64,000 nucleotides of DNA from Campylobacteraceae bacterium (GCA_027034975.1 JALVWQ010000010.1:62001-126000); one strand, 5' to 3'. Shown: positions 38,249-48,080, numbered from the stretch's first letter. Made by a program: numbers and translations. The notes: generated from the letters alone by a model not told the origin.

Positions 38249-39502
38249 ATGCAAAAAATTATAGATAATTTTTTAGAGATAACAAAAATATCTCGTTGTA
38301 GTTTTCAAACTGAAAAGATGGAATTATTTCTAATTGAATTAGCAAATAGGTATGGCTATAGTGTTCGTGTAGATCGTGCTAAAAATATCTTAATATCACA
38401 CAGCAACCCTAAACTCTGCCTGCAAGCACACTACGATATGGTCTGTATTGGCGATGCCCCAAATATAGAATCAGTAATCGAAGGCAATATACTCAAAGCA
38501 AAAAACTCTAGCTTAGGTGCAGATAATGGCATTGCAATAGCGATGATGATGCAATTAATGAAAGAGCAAGCTCCACTTGAGTTTCTCTTTACAAGCGACG
38601 AAGAGGTCGGCTTAATTGGGGCAAAGAATTTAGAGCTTACCGTAAAGAGTGATAAACTCTTAAACCTAGATAGCGAAGAGGAGGCAAAAGTCTATATAGG
38701 GTGTGCCGGTGGTGTAGATTTAAAATTAACAAAAGAGCTACAAAGTTTTAAAGAAGATGGTAACTTTTATGAGCTTACAATTGGTAATCTCCCCGGTGGG
38801 CACTCTGGAGTCGATATAGATAAAAACATACCAAACGCAATAGTAGAACTTGCAAAATTTATTAAAAATAGCGGTGCAAAAGTTGCTTCTTTTAGCGGAG
38901 GCGAAAGAATAAACTCGATACCTGTAAATGCAAAAGTTTTAGTAGTAAGCAAAAACCCTCTAAAATCAAATGGCACAATAGAGGTGACTCCAGCATCTAA
39001 AGAGAGTGTCACTAATTTTGACATAGAAGATCTACTAAATCTTCCAAATGGAGTGTTAGAGTACAATAGTGGCTTTAATGTAGTAGAGACAAGTGCAAAT
39101 GTAGCCCTTATAGAGCTTTTGGAAAACAAAGTAACGCTAGAGGTTAGCTTACGCTCATTAGATACCCAAAAATTAATGGATCTAGCCGAGAGTATACAAA
39201 AAGAGTATGAAGCAAAAGGGTATAGTATAGAATTAAACGACAAATATCCAGGCTGGAAGCCAGAGATTAACCAATTTACCAAAAGCGTCGAAGCAGCAGT
39301 AAAAAAAGTATACAAAGTGTGCGAACTAAAAGTAATTCATGCTGGCTTAGAGTGCGGCATCTTAAGCGAAAAACTCCCAAACACCCAAATGGCATCGATC
39401 GGCCCAAACATCTACTACCCACACTCTATTAGAGAGTATGTAGAGATAGACTCTGTCGGGAGGACTTATGAGGTTGTGAAGGAGGTAATAGATTCCCTTT
39501 AA
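38249..39502 (+). CDS. pepD: Aminoacyl-histidine dipeptidase (M20, PepD-like)
   Basis: LGADNGIAIAMMM; TSDEEVGLIGA; GGHSGVDI. Confidence 0.9.
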   Translation: MQKIIDNFLEITKISRCSFQTEKMELFLIELANRYGYSVRVDRAKNILISHSNPKLCLQAHYDMVCIGDAPNIESVIEGNILKAKNSSLGADNGIAIAMMMQLMKEQAPLEFLFTSDEEVGLIGAKNLELTVKSDKLLNLDSEEEAKVYIGCAGGVDLKLTKELQSFKEDGNFYELTIGNLPGGHSGVDIDKNIPNAIVELAKFIKNSGAKVASFSGGERINSIPVNAKVLVVSKNPLKSNGTIEVTPASKESVTNFDIEDLLNLPNGVLEYNSGFNVVETSANVALIELLENKVTLEVSLRSLDTQKLMDLAESIQKEYEAKGYSIELNDKYPGWKPEINQFTKSVEAAVKKVYKVCELKVIHAGLECGILSEKLPNTQMASIGPNIYYPHSIREYVEIDSVGRTYEVVKEVIDSL

Positions 39503-39511
39503 AACTTCTAA

Positions 39512-40189
39512 TTATCCATTCGCCTTAAACCCCTCTTTACTCTTACAGTACTTAGCTAAAAAGCACCCTTCGCACTCTGGTTTTGTAGCTTTGCATTTGT
39601 AGCGGCCGAAGAGTACCATGGCTTGGTGGAGTTGGTGGAGGTTGGTTTTGAATTTTTTTACCAAATCAGCTTCGGTGGCTTTTGCGGTTGTCGCTTTGCT
39701 TAAGCCTAAGCGGTGGGCAACGCGGAAGACATGGGTATCGACTGCCATCAAATTTGCACCGGTGTACTCTATAAGCACAACATTGGCTGTCTTTTGTCCG
39801 ACACCTGGGAGTTTGACTAAATCTTTTTGATTGAGGGGGAATTGGCCATTAAACTCCTCTTCGATCATTTTTGCCATTGCAATGAGATTTTTTGCTTTAT
39901 TGTTAAAGAAAGAGCAGCTTTTAATAAGCTCTTTGAGTTCATCGAGCTTTGCATTTGCCAACTCTTTAGTAGTTGGATACTTCTTAAAGAGTGCTGGTGT
40001 AATGATATTTACCCGCTTATCGGTGCATTGAGCAGAGAGTGCAACAGCAACCACTAATTGGTAGATATTTTCGTAATTGAGCTCAGTTACTGAGTTTGGG
40101 TAGTGCTCTAATAAAAGAGCTTTTATCGCTTCGATCTCCTCTTTTTTTGCTAGTTTTGGAAACTTTGTTACTTTTTTTGACATTTTCAC
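39512..40189 (-). CDS. nth: Endonuclease III
   Basis: LPGVGQKTANVVL HhH; AVDTHVFRVAHRLGL; C-terminal CX6CX2CX5C (CKATKPECEGCFLAKYC). Confidence 0.95.
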   Translation of the reverse strand: MKMSKKVTKFPKLAKKEEIEAIKALLLEHYPNSVTELNYENIYQLVVAVALSAQCTDKRVNIITPALFKKYPTTKELANAKLDELKELIKSCSFFNNKAKNLIAMAKMIEEEFNGQFPLNQKDLVKLPGVGQKTANVVLIEYTGANLMAVDTHVFRVAHRLGLSKATTAKATEADLVKKFKTNLHQLHQAMVLFGRYKCKATKPECEGCFLAKYCKSKEGFKANG

Positions 40190-40264
40190 CTACATTAATA
40201 GAGTTTTTTAAATTTGACTAGTATACTATCATTATAATTTTCAAAATAAGATTAAGGAGAATTT

Positions 40265-41104
40265 ATGAAAGTTTTAAAAAGTGCACTTTTAGCATCAGCT
40301 CTACTACTATCTGCTAATGCTGCAGATGTAGTGGCCACTGTTGGGAAAGTTGCAGTAACAAAGAGTGATATCGATGCAATGCTAAAGAGCCAAGGGATTA
40401 CTTTCGATAAAATCAGCAAAAAGCAGCAAGCACAGTTGGTAAAAAAGTTAATTGAGAGAGAGTTACTTTTTGATGCGGCTCAAAAGGCTGGTATTGAGAA
40501 AGATAAAGATTATCTTAAAGCTCTAGAGAACACAAAGAAAGATTTAGCAATTCGTGTATGGATGGATAAAGTCTATGCAAGAACACTTATTAGTGATTCT
40601 GAAGCAAATAAGTACTACCAAGAGAATAAAGATATGTTTAAAGTACCAGAGCAGGTACACGCAAGACATATTTTAGTTAAGAGTGAAAAAGAGGCAAATG
40701 AAATTATTAAAGAGCTTAAAGGTCTAAAGGGAGATAAGCTTAAAGAGAAGTTTATAGAGTTGGCTAAAAGTAAATCTGTAGGACCTAGTGGTTCTAAGGG
40801 TGGCGATTTAGGGTTCTTTGGTAAAGGGCAGATGGTAAAACCTTTCCAAGATGCAGCATTTGCACTGAATAAGGGTGAGATTACAACAAAACCTGTACAG
40901 ACACAGTTTGGATACCATATTATCTATGTAGAAGATAAAAAGCCAGCAGGTATAGCACCATTTGAGCAAGTGAAGAAGTCTATTATGGCAAAGATGAGAC
41001 AAGAGGCGTTTAAAAAAGCAGTTGATGAGACACTAAAAAAAGAGAAAGAGACTCTAAAAGTGAGCAATGTTTTTGAAAAGAGTGACAATAATACAACAAA
41101 ATAG
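40265..41104 (+). CDS. Parvulin-type PPIase, PEB4/SurA-like periplasmic chaperone
   Basis: Signal peptide; HARHILVKSEKEANEI; GGDLGFFGKGQMVKPF. Confidence 0.93.
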   Translation: MKVLKSALLASALLLSANAADVVATVGKVAVTKSDIDAMLKSQGITFDKISKKQQAQLVKKLIERELLFDAAQKAGIEKDKDYLKALENTKKDLAIRVWMDKVYARTLISDSEANKYYQENKDMFKVPEQVHARHILVKSEKEANEIIKELKGLKGDKLKEKFIELAKSKSVGPSGSKGGDLGFFGKGQMVKPFQDAAFALNKGEITTKPVQTQFGYHIIYVEDKKPAGIAPFEQVKKSIMAKMRQEAFKKAVDETLKKEKETLKVSNVFEKSDNNTTK

Positions 41105-41168
41105 CATAATTTACAATTTGTTCACAAATTTAGAATATAATATTTGTAAATATTTTGAAGGAGCATAA

Positions 41169-41642
41169 ATGAAGAAAATTTTAACAGGATTAGCAGTGGT
41201 TGCTGCAATAACAACAACAGCTGTGAGTGCAAAGGTAATTGGAACTGTAAATGGGTACAAGATTACAGAGAAAGAGGCAAATCAACTCTTAAAAGTTTTA
41301 ACAAAAGGGAAAGTGAAATATTCTCAATTAAAACCAAAAGATAAAGCAGAGATTGTAAAAAGATTAGCTGTAGATAAGCTTGTTATTAAAACAGCATATA
41401 GACAGTTAAGCAAAAAAGAGAGAGATTTCGTAATTGCAAATGCATGGATGGCAAAAAAGACTCGTAATATTAAAGTCTCAACTGCTGAAGCGAAGAAAGC
41501 ATACAATGCGAATAAAGCACTCTTTAAGAAGAATGGAAAGTTAGTTCCATTTAGTAAAGTAAAAGATTTAGTGAAGATGCAACTAAAGCAGAGAAAAGTA
41601 GTAAACAGATTAATGAAGAGAGCTAAAATAGTTGTTAAATAA
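41169..41642 (+). CDS. PPIase-less SurA/PEB4-like periplasmic protein
   Basis: Signal peptide; similar N-domain arrangement to the preceding gene but no parvulin domain. Confidence 0.65.
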   Translation: MKKILTGLAVVAAITTTAVSAKVIGTVNGYKITEKEANQLLKVLTKGKVKYSQLKPKDKAEIVKRLAVDKLVIKTAYRQLSKKERDFVIANAWMAKKTRNIKVSTAEAKKAYNANKALFKKNGKLVPFSKVKDLVKMQLKQRKVVNRLMKRAKIVVK

Positions 41643-41658
41643 CTCTTAAGGAAAAAAA

Positions 41659-42735
41659 GTGAGCCAAAAGATATCTGATTTTGTAAAGCCTGGTGTAGCA
41701 ACAGGCGATGATCTACAAAAGATTTTTGAGATAGCAAAAGCAAATAAGTTTGCTCTTCCTGCAGTGAATGTTGTTGGAACAGACTCTATTAATGCAGTAC
41801 TAGAAGCAGCGGCAAAGGTACACTCTCCAGTTATTATTCAATTTAGTAATGGTGGTGCCTCTTTCTACGCTGGCAAAGGGTTAAAAGATCCAAATGCTGC
41901 AGTTTTGGGGGCAGTTAGTGGTGCGAAGCATGTACACACTTTAGCTGAGGCTTACGGTGTGCCTGTAATTTTACATACAGACCATGCAGCAAGAAAGCTG
42001 TTACCATGGATTGATGGACTGCTTGAAGCGAGCGAAGAGCATTTTAAGGCAACTGGAAAACCACTCTTTAGTTCACATATGATTGACCTCTCAGAAGAGT
42101 CTTTAGAGGAGAACTTAGCAACTTGCGAAGAGTATCTTCGTCGTATGGATAAGCTAGGAATGACATTAGAGATTGAACTAGGAATTACAGGTGGCGAAGA
42201 GGATGGTGTAGATAATACCCATGTGGATAATGCAGCTCTCTATACTCAGCCTCAAGAGGTTTTTGAAGCTTATGAGCGATTGAGTAAGATCTCTCCTCGC
42301 TTTACAATTGCAGCATCGTTTGGGAATGTGCATGGTGTCTATAAGCCTGGAAATGTGCAGCTAGAGCCTAAAATATTAGATAACTCCCAAAAGTATATTC
42401 GAGAGAAATTGAATTTAGATGTCGAAAAACCAGTCAATTTTGTATTCCATGGTGGAAGTGGCTCGAGTCCAGAGGAGATTGAAGAGGCAATTAGTTATGG
42501 TGTTATTAAGATGAATATCGATACCGATACGCAGTGGGCTTTCTGGAGTGGCGTAAAAGAGTATGCTGCATACTATCATGACTATCTCCAAGCACAGATT
42601 GGAAACCCTGAGGGTGAAGATAAGCCAAATAAGAGCTACTATGATCCTAGAAAGTGGCTTAGAGCTGGCGAAGAATCGATGCGAGATAGAGTAATAAAGG
42701 CTTTTGAAGAGTTAAATTGTATCGATAGATATTAA
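41659..42735 (+). CDS. fba: Fructose-bisphosphate aldolase class II
   Basis: ILHTDHAARKLLPW; VFHGGSGS; MNIDTDTQWAFW; GTG start. Confidence 0.95.
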   Translation: MSQKISDFVKPGVATGDDLQKIFEIAKANKFALPAVNVVGTDSINAVLEAAAKVHSPVIIQFSNGGASFYAGKGLKDPNAAVLGAVSGAKHVHTLAEAYGVPVILHTDHAARKLLPWIDGLLEASEEHFKATGKPLFSSHMIDLSEESLEENLATCEEYLRRMDKLGMTLEIELGITGGEEDGVDNTHVDNAALYTQPQEVFEAYERLSKISPRFTIAASFGNVHGVYKPGNVQLEPKILDNSQKYIREKLNLDVEKPVNFVFHGGSGSSPEEIEEAISYGVIKMNIDTDTQWAFWSGVKEYAAYYHDYLQAQIGNPEGEDKPNKSYYDPRKWLRAGEESMRDRVIKAFEELNCIDRY

Positions 42736-42759
42736 TCTATAGACCTTTGGTCTGTAGAT
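42735..42759 (+). terminator. Hairpin after fba
   Basis: ATCTATAGACC TTT GGTCTGTAGAT, 11-bp stem with one G-U. Confidence 0.55.
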
Positions 42760-42783
42760 TGCTTACTTAACTAAAGTTCCAAA

Positions 42784-43659
42784 ATGTTTTTAAACTTCAA
42801 TACCCCAACACCCCTAGAGCAATACAAATTTCAAAATATTCCTTTTCTGCTAAAGCGAGATGATCTTATTAGTTTTGATTTTAGTGGCAATAAGGCTCGT
42901 AAAATCGACTACTATAGTAAAAGTATTCCTAAAGATATTGATACAATTGTAAGTTATGGCTCTATACAGTCGAATGCAATGTACTCATTAGCAAAGTTTG
43001 CTTCGTTAATGGGGCTACACTTTCGCTACTATGCAAACCATATTCCATCCTATTTGCAAGAGAACCCTCAAGGAAACCTACTTTATGCACTGAATGAGGG
43101 GATGGAGTTGTTAGAGGGGTATAGCAATATTGTTACTAAAGAGAATGAGCTATTTATAAAAGAGGGGATTGCAACGAAAGAGGCCTACTTTGGTATAGAA
43201 AAATTGGCTCGTGAGCTCCTTGAGCAGGTAGGGGAGGGGGAGTATCAAGTTTTTCTACCATCGGGTACGGGAACAACTGCACTTTTTCTCTCGAAAGCTT
43301 TGCAGAAGTTGGGGGCTTCGCAACTTAGAGTTTATACTACAGCTTGTGTAGGGAGTAGTAACTATTTAAAAAAACAGTGGCAAGAGCTAGAGGCAGATGA
43401 GAAGTGCTATCCAATTATAATAGAGACAAAAAAGAGGCACCACTTTGGGAAGCTCTACAGAGAGTTTTATCAAATTTGGTTAGAATTACAAAACGAAACA
43501 GGCGTAGAGTTTGAACTCCTCTACGATCCTAAAGCTTGGTTGACGATTTTGGAGAATCGAGAGCTTTTTGAGAACCTCCTCTATATACACCAGGGGGGAA
43601 AGTTAGGAAATATCTCGATGCTACCAAGATATAGAAGAAAATATGGAGAGAATATATGA
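42784..43659 (+). CDS. PLP-dependent ACC deaminase / D-cysteine desulfhydrase-like enzyme
   Basis: LLKRDDLISFDFSGNKARKIDYY; SYGSIQSNAMYSLA; PSGTGTTALFL. Confidence 0.87.
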   Translation: MFLNFNTPTPLEQYKFQNIPFLLKRDDLISFDFSGNKARKIDYYSKSIPKDIDTIVSYGSIQSNAMYSLAKFASLMGLHFRYYANHIPSYLQENPQGNLLYALNEGMELLEGYSNIVTKENELFIKEGIATKEAYFGIEKLARELLEQVGEGEYQVFLPSGTGTTALFLSKALQKLGASQLRVYTTACVGSSNYLKKQWQELEADEKCYPIIIETKKRHHFGKLYREFYQIWLELQNETGVEFELLYDPKAWLTILENRELFENLLYIHQGGKLGNISMLPRYRRKYGENI

Positions 43660-44954
43660 AGATAATTCAAAGTAGTAGTAGTGATTTTGCATCTGAGTTT
43701 AGAGAGCTTTTAGAGCGAGGGAAGATGGATATTGAGAATGTTAGCCAAATAGTCTCTGGTCTCTTAAAAGAGATCCAAAACGATGGAAACAGTGCCTTAA
43801 AAAGCCAAATAGCTCGTTTTGATAGATGGGAACCTAAAGAGGATAGCGAGTTGCAAGTGGATCCAGCAGATATGGAGAGGGCATACAACAGTATCGATGA
43901 GGAGCTTAAAAAAGCACTCCATCTCTCTTACGATAGAATAAAAGCGTACCACGAAAAGCTGATGCCAAAAACTTGGACTTATAAAGAGGAGAGTGGCAAT
44001 ATTTTAGGGCAAAAGGTGACGCCTGTAGATAGGGCAGGGCTCTACATTCCTGGTGGAAAAGCAGCATACCCTAGCTCGCTTTTAATGAATGCAATTCCAG
44101 CAATTGTTGCTGGTGTAGAGGAGATAGTAGTTTGTACTCCAGCACCCGATAATGAGCTCAATGAGTTGTTGCTTGCTGCGTGCCATATCTGTAATCTAAA
44201 GAAGGTTTTTAAGGTTGGTGGTGCAAGTGCAATTGGTGCTATGGCGTATGGAACTGAGACTATTCCAAAGGTCGATGTAATTACTGGGCCAGGAAATATC
44301 TTTGTAGCGACTGCAAAGAAGCTAGTTTATGGGGAAGTGAACATCGATATGATAGCAGGTCCAAGTGAGATTGGTGTACTTGCTGATAAGAGTGCAAATA
44401 TAGAGTATATAGCAATGGATCTCTTAAGCCAAGCGGAGCACGATGAGATGGCAAGCTCTATTTTAATAACTGACAGTGAAGCGTTAGCTAAAAATGTAAG
44501 TGCCCAAGTAGAGACATTCTTAAAAAGCTTAAGTCGTGAAGAGATTGCACGAAAATCGATAGAGGAGCGTGGGGCAATTATTGTAACAGAAACGATGGAT
44601 GAAGCGATTGAATTGATGAATCAAATTGCACCAGAGCATCTTGAGATTGTAACAGAGGATCCATTTGCATTCTTAGAGAAGATTAAACATGCTGGAGCAA
44701 TCTTCTTAGGCGAATATACGCCAGAGCCAATTGGTGACTATATCGCAGGTCCGAACCATACGCTTCCTACTGGTGGGACTGCAAAGTTCTATTCACCACT
44801 AAGTGTTGAGCACTTCTTAAAAAAGAGTTCGATTATCTCTATGAGTAAAGAGGGCATTCAAGAGATAGGTAAAGAGTGTGCTTTAATTGCGGATGTAGAG
44901 GGCTTGAGTGCCCATGCTCAGAGTGTGCGATTACGCTTAGATGGCATAGAGTAA
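43656..44954 (+). CDS. hisD: Histidinol dehydrogenase
   Basis: DRAGLYIPGGKAAYPSSLLMNAIPA; AGPSEIGVLAD; AGPNHTLPTGG. Confidence 0.97.
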   Translation: MKIIQSSSSDFASEFRELLERGKMDIENVSQIVSGLLKEIQNDGNSALKSQIARFDRWEPKEDSELQVDPADMERAYNSIDEELKKALHLSYDRIKAYHEKLMPKTWTYKEESGNILGQKVTPVDRAGLYIPGGKAAYPSSLLMNAIPAIVAGVEEIVVCTPAPDNELNELLLAACHICNLKKVFKVGGASAIGAMAYGTETIPKVDVITGPGNIFVATAKKLVYGEVNIDMIAGPSEIGVLADKSANIEYIAMDLLSQAEHDEMASSILITDSEALAKNVSAQVETFLKSLSREEIARKSIEERGAIIVTETMDEAIELMNQIAPEHLEIVTEDPFAFLEKIKHAGAIFLGEYTPEPIGDYIAGPNHTLPTGGTAKFYSPLSVEHFLKKSSIISMSKEGIQEIGKECALIADVEGLSAHAQSVRLRLDGIE

Positions 44955-44967
44955 GTTTTACTTACTC
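44949..44967. terminator. Bidirectional hairpin between hisD and convergent gene
   Basis: GAGTAAG TTTTA CTTACTC perfect stem overlapping hisD stop. Confidence 0.6.
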
Positions 44968-44970
44968 TGA

Positions 44971-45738
44971 TTAATAGCCTGTAATTGTATTGAATATCTC
45001 TTGAACTTGATCTATAGGATCGATATCTGCTTGGCAATTTTGGCGAGTTAAAATGATAGTTTGTCTATTAAAGAGATTTGTGCGTAAATTTCTAGCCTCC
45101 AGTGAGAGTTTAATTTTATTAAATCTTCCTAAGCTATTTTTTCTTAATCCTACAATTGAAGCTCTTACTAAAATTGCTCGTTTTTCCCAATCCATTCTTA
45201 ATCTATTCCCCTCTAGCCAAGCTTGTGTTGTACCAAGTGGTCTCTCGCCTCTTGCTGTATTTCGCCAAGCTTTTACATAGAGTTTACCTCCTTGTTTGTA
45301 GATATGGAGTCTTGAAATTGCTGTAAAAAGATTATTATTGCGACTTCTATAGTTACCGATAAATTGATTTAAATGTGCTACTTGCCCTTTTCTAGCAAAA
45401 AGAAAACTTTTTGTAATAATTTTCTTTGTAATAGGGTTTATCTTTTTCGCAATAACACGAACTTTGCTACTGTTTACTGGCGATATAAAGAGTGCAAGGC
45501 TCTTATTTTTAAAGCCCCAAACCTCATAGTATCCATTACCAGCACGGGTAGCATGTTTGGTTTTAAGCCGTACATAATTTCCATTTCTATTAAGAATTGG
45601 AGAGATGTTACCATTTTTAATAATGAGTTTGATTGGATCATTGTAGCGTGCACCTGTTTTATTGATCCATGTTCCATTAAAGTTGTATCCAAAAGCTAAG
45701 TAACTTAGCAGAGTAAGTAGGGTTAAGATTCGTTTCAT
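44971..45738 (-). CDS. Exported protein of unknown function
   Basis: Signal peptide MKRILTLLTLLSYLAFGYNF; 255 aa. Confidence 0.65.
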   Translation of the reverse strand: MKRILTLLTLLSYLAFGYNFNGTWINKTGARYNDPIKLIIKNGNISPILNRNGNYVRLKTKHATRAGNGYYEVWGFKNKSLALFISPVNSSKVRVIAKKINPITKKIITKSFLFARKGQVAHLNQFIGNYRSRNNNLFTAISRLHIYKQGGKLYVKAWRNTARGERPLGTTQAWLEGNRLRMDWEKRAILVRASIVGLRKNSLGRFNKIKLSLEARNLRTNLFNRQTIILTRQNCQADIDPIDQVQEIFNTITGY

Positions 45739-45771
45739 TGTGTCTCCTTTTGTAGTTTATATATCTGTATA

Positions 45772-45801
45772 GTACACTCTTCTCGTGAAAGAAAAGTGTA
45801 C
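45772..45801 (-). terminator. Hairpin downstream of znuB
   Basis: GTACACTCTTCT CGTGAA AGAAAAGTGTAC, 12-bp stem with one wobble. Confidence 0.55.
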
Positions 45802-45822
45802 ACGAAGTGGAGAAAAAGTGAA

Positions 45823-46626
45823 TTAAGATACAATTTTTCGAACTATTATAAAAAGTAGTAGAGAGCTTGCTGCTGTTAAGATAATAGAGGCACCAGAGCT
45901 TAAGTCGAAGTTATAGCTAAGAATGAGCCCAATAAGAGTAAATAGTGTTGAGAGAAGGGCGGCAATAAACATCATCTTATAGAGTGAGTTACTAACTTGT
46001 TCAGCTATATAGGTTGGAATCGACATAAGTGCAATAACCAATATAAGCCCAACAACCTTAATGGCTACAACAACAGCTAGTGCAGAGAATATAAGTATAA
46101 GTGTAAAGAAGAGCTTTGCATTTATGCCACGAAGCGATGCATACTCACTATCGTAGGAGACCGCTAATATCTCTCTGTAGTAGCGATGGACAAAGAGAAG
46201 AGTCGCAATAAGAAGAATTGTCATAAAGAGAAGATCCTCTCTACTAACAGCTAAGATTGAACCAAAGAGGTAGCTCATTAAATCTACATTGTATCCAGGG
46301 GTTAGATCGACAAAGAGAACCCCTATTGCCATACCAACTGCCCAAACAAGCCCTATAAAGATATCAAGCCTGTGCCGCTCTTTAAAGCTAATAAAGGCAA
46401 TAAGTATAGCACTAAATATTGCAAAAACAGAAGCTCCAAGAAAGATTGGTAAGCCAAAGTAGATAGCCATACCAATACCACCATAAGAGCTATGGGCAAT
46501 ACCTCCTGTGAGGAATGTCATTCTATTTACAAGAACAAGTGAACCGATAACTCCTGAGATAATACTTACCATAATAGCCGCAAGTAGAGCATTTTGTATA
46601 AATGTGTAGTGGAGAATCTCAGCCAT
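45823..46626 (-). CDS. znuB: Metal (Zn/Mn) ABC transporter permease
   Basis: ABC-3 family: GGIAHSSYGGIGMAIYFG. Confidence 0.9.
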   Translation of the reverse strand: MAEILHYTFIQNALLAAIMVSIISGVIGSLVLVNRMTFLTGGIAHSSYGGIGMAIYFGLPIFLGASVFAIFSAILIAFISFKERHRLDIFIGLVWAVGMAIGVLFVDLTPGYNVDLMSYLFGSILAVSREDLLFMTILLIATLLFVHRYYREILAVSYDSEYASLRGINAKLFFTLILIFSALAVVVAIKVVGLILVIALMSIPTYIAEQVSNSLYKMMFIAALLSTLFTLIGLILSYNFDLSSGASIILTAASSLLLFIIVRKIVS

Positions 46627-47380
46627 TTTGTGCTCCTAGTATCTCCATAAGTTCAACTTCACAGAAGTGGTTATTATCGTCAACTCTAAAGCGTTTATCG
46701 TGGAGGTTGTGTAGGTATCCGCTATGGTTGACATAAAGTACCCTATTTGCATAGTGCGAAATCACTGTAAGGTCGTGAGTTACAACTAATATTGTAATAT
46801 CCTTATTGAGCTCTTTTAAGAGTCTGTAGATCTCTTTTTGTCCCTGCATATCGATACTTGAAGTTGGTTCATCAAGTATAAGAAGATGGGGATGTGAACA
46901 GATCGCTCTTGCAATCATAACTCGTTGTCTCTGCCCACCTGAGAGGTTTGAGATTTTGCTATGGAGATACTCTTGCATTCCTACGCGAGCAAGGCTCTGC
47001 TTTGCACACTCTATCTCCATTTGCGAATAACCGATCTTAAAAAAACTCTTTATGGAGTTGTGTTTCTTCCCATTGCCCATCATAACAACATCGAGTACTG
47101 AGATAGGAAACTCTAAGTTGATATTGGTATTTTGTGGAACATAGCCTATCTCTAGAGGATCTTTAATAATACTATTTTTATGGATCTCTCCTTTTTGGAG
47201 TGGTAAAAGCCCAAGAATGAGTTTAATAAGAGTTGATTTTCCACCACCATTTGGACCGGTAATGGTAAAAAAGTCACCACGGTAGAGTTGAAAGTTAATA
47301 TCTTCTAATACACTCTCTTTGTCATATTTAAAACTGAGATCTTTTACCTCTAAAAGGAGTTCTCTATTAGATTTTTTCAA
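46619..47380 (-). CDS. znuC: Metal (Zn/Mn) ABC transporter ATP-binding protein
   Basis: GPNGGGKSTLIK; LSGGQRQRVMIARA; LILDEPTSSID. Confidence 0.93.
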   Translation of the reverse strand: MKKSNRELLLEVKDLSFKYDKESVLEDINFQLYRGDFFTITGPNGGGKSTLIKLILGLLPLQKGEIHKNSIIKDPLEIGYVPQNTNINLEFPISVLDVVMMGNGKKHNSIKSFFKIGYSQMEIECAKQSLARVGMQEYLHSKISNLSGGQRQRVMIARAICSHPHLLILDEPTSSIDMQGQKEIYRLLKELNKDITILVVTHDLTVISHYANRVLYVNHSGYLHNLHDKRFRVDDNNHFCEVELMEILGAQNG

Positions 47381-47467
47381 TTGTTGCTCTTTATTCTGAA
47401 TATTATTTCTATGATTATTATAGTCAAGTTTTACTATTACGCTTCTTATATTTAGTTCAATTGGGAG

Positions 47468-47543
47468 TGGTGGTCGCTAGTGGACTCGAACCACTGACAT
47501 CTACCTTGTAAGGGTAGCGCTCTACCAACTGAGCTAAGCGACC
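47468..47543 (-). tRNA. tRNA-Val(TAC)
   Basis: Cloverleaf; anticodon loop CTTACAA; encoded CCA. Confidence 0.95.
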
Positions 47544-47552
47544 TATAATAGG

Positions 47553-47628
47553 TGGTGACCCGTCTTGGATTCGAACCAAGGGCCCACTCCTTAAAAGGGA
47601 GTTGCTCTACCGACTGAGCTAACGGGTC
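47553..47628 (-). tRNA. tRNA-Lys(TTT)
   Basis: Cloverleaf; anticodon loop CTTTTAA; encoded CCA. Confidence 0.95.
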
Positions 47629-47641
47629 AAACAGTAAAAGT

Positions 47642-47657
47642 GGGGCAGGTAAGCCCC
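47642..47657 (-). terminator. Hairpin within tRNA cluster
   Basis: GGGGC TTACCT GCCCC followed by ACTTTTA on minus strand. Confidence 0.45.
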
Positions 47658-47720
47658 TATAATTTTCTTTTTCTATATACTAAAGGAGGAGGATTAAAAA
47701 TAATCAATTAGAAAAAGTGG

Positions 47721-47797
47721 TGGCGCGGCGGACGGGACTCGAACCCGCGACCTCCTGCGTGACAGGCAGGCATTCTAACCAGCTGAACTACCGCCGC
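47721..47797 (-). tRNA. tRNA-Asp(GTC)
   Basis: Cloverleaf; CCTGC CTGTCAC GCAGG; encoded CCA. Confidence 0.95.
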
Positions 47798-47806
47798 ACT
47801 TTCTCG

Positions 47807-47882
47807 TGGTGGTCGCTAGTGGACTCGAACCACTGGCATCTACCTTGTAAGGGTAGCGCTCTACCAACTGAGCTAAGCGACC
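47807..47882 (-). tRNA. tRNA-Val(TAC), second copy
   Basis: One-base difference from 47468-47543 copy. Confidence 0.95.
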
Positions 47883-47899
47883 TAAAAATCAGACTTTGA

Positions 47900-47975
47900 T
47901 GGCGACCCTTAGAGGATTTGAACCTCTGTTTCTGTGCGGAAAACACAGTATCCTTGGCCACTAGATGAAAGGGTC
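47900..47975 (-). tRNA. tRNA-Glu(TTC)
   Basis: Cloverleaf; CTGTG TTTTCCG CACAG; encoded CCA. Confidence 0.95.
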
Positions 47976-48004
47976 ATCTAGCCCACTTCAGTCGTCTAAT
48001 ATAG

Positions 48005-48080
48005 TGGTGACCCGTCTTGGATTCGAACCAAGGGCCCACTCCTTAAAAGGGAGTTGCTCTACCGACTGAGCTAACGGGTC
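48005..48080 (-). tRNA. tRNA-Lys(TTT), second copy
   Basis: Appears identical to 47553-47628 copy. Confidence 0.95.

Noticed and set aside
38767-39315. 182-aa minus-strand ORF inside pepD
   Set aside because: Antisense to a gene with clear M20 peptidase motifs; typical mirror ORF.
47717-47899. 60-aa ORF MVARRTGLEPATSCVTGRHSNQL...
   Set aside because: Lies on tRNA-Asp and tRNA-Val genes; this is a well-known spurious ORF type from tRNA sequences.
47468-48080. Spaced near-identical repeats considered as CRISPR-like
   Set aside because: Repeats are tRNA-Val and tRNA-Lys copies with proper cloverleafs and CCA ends.
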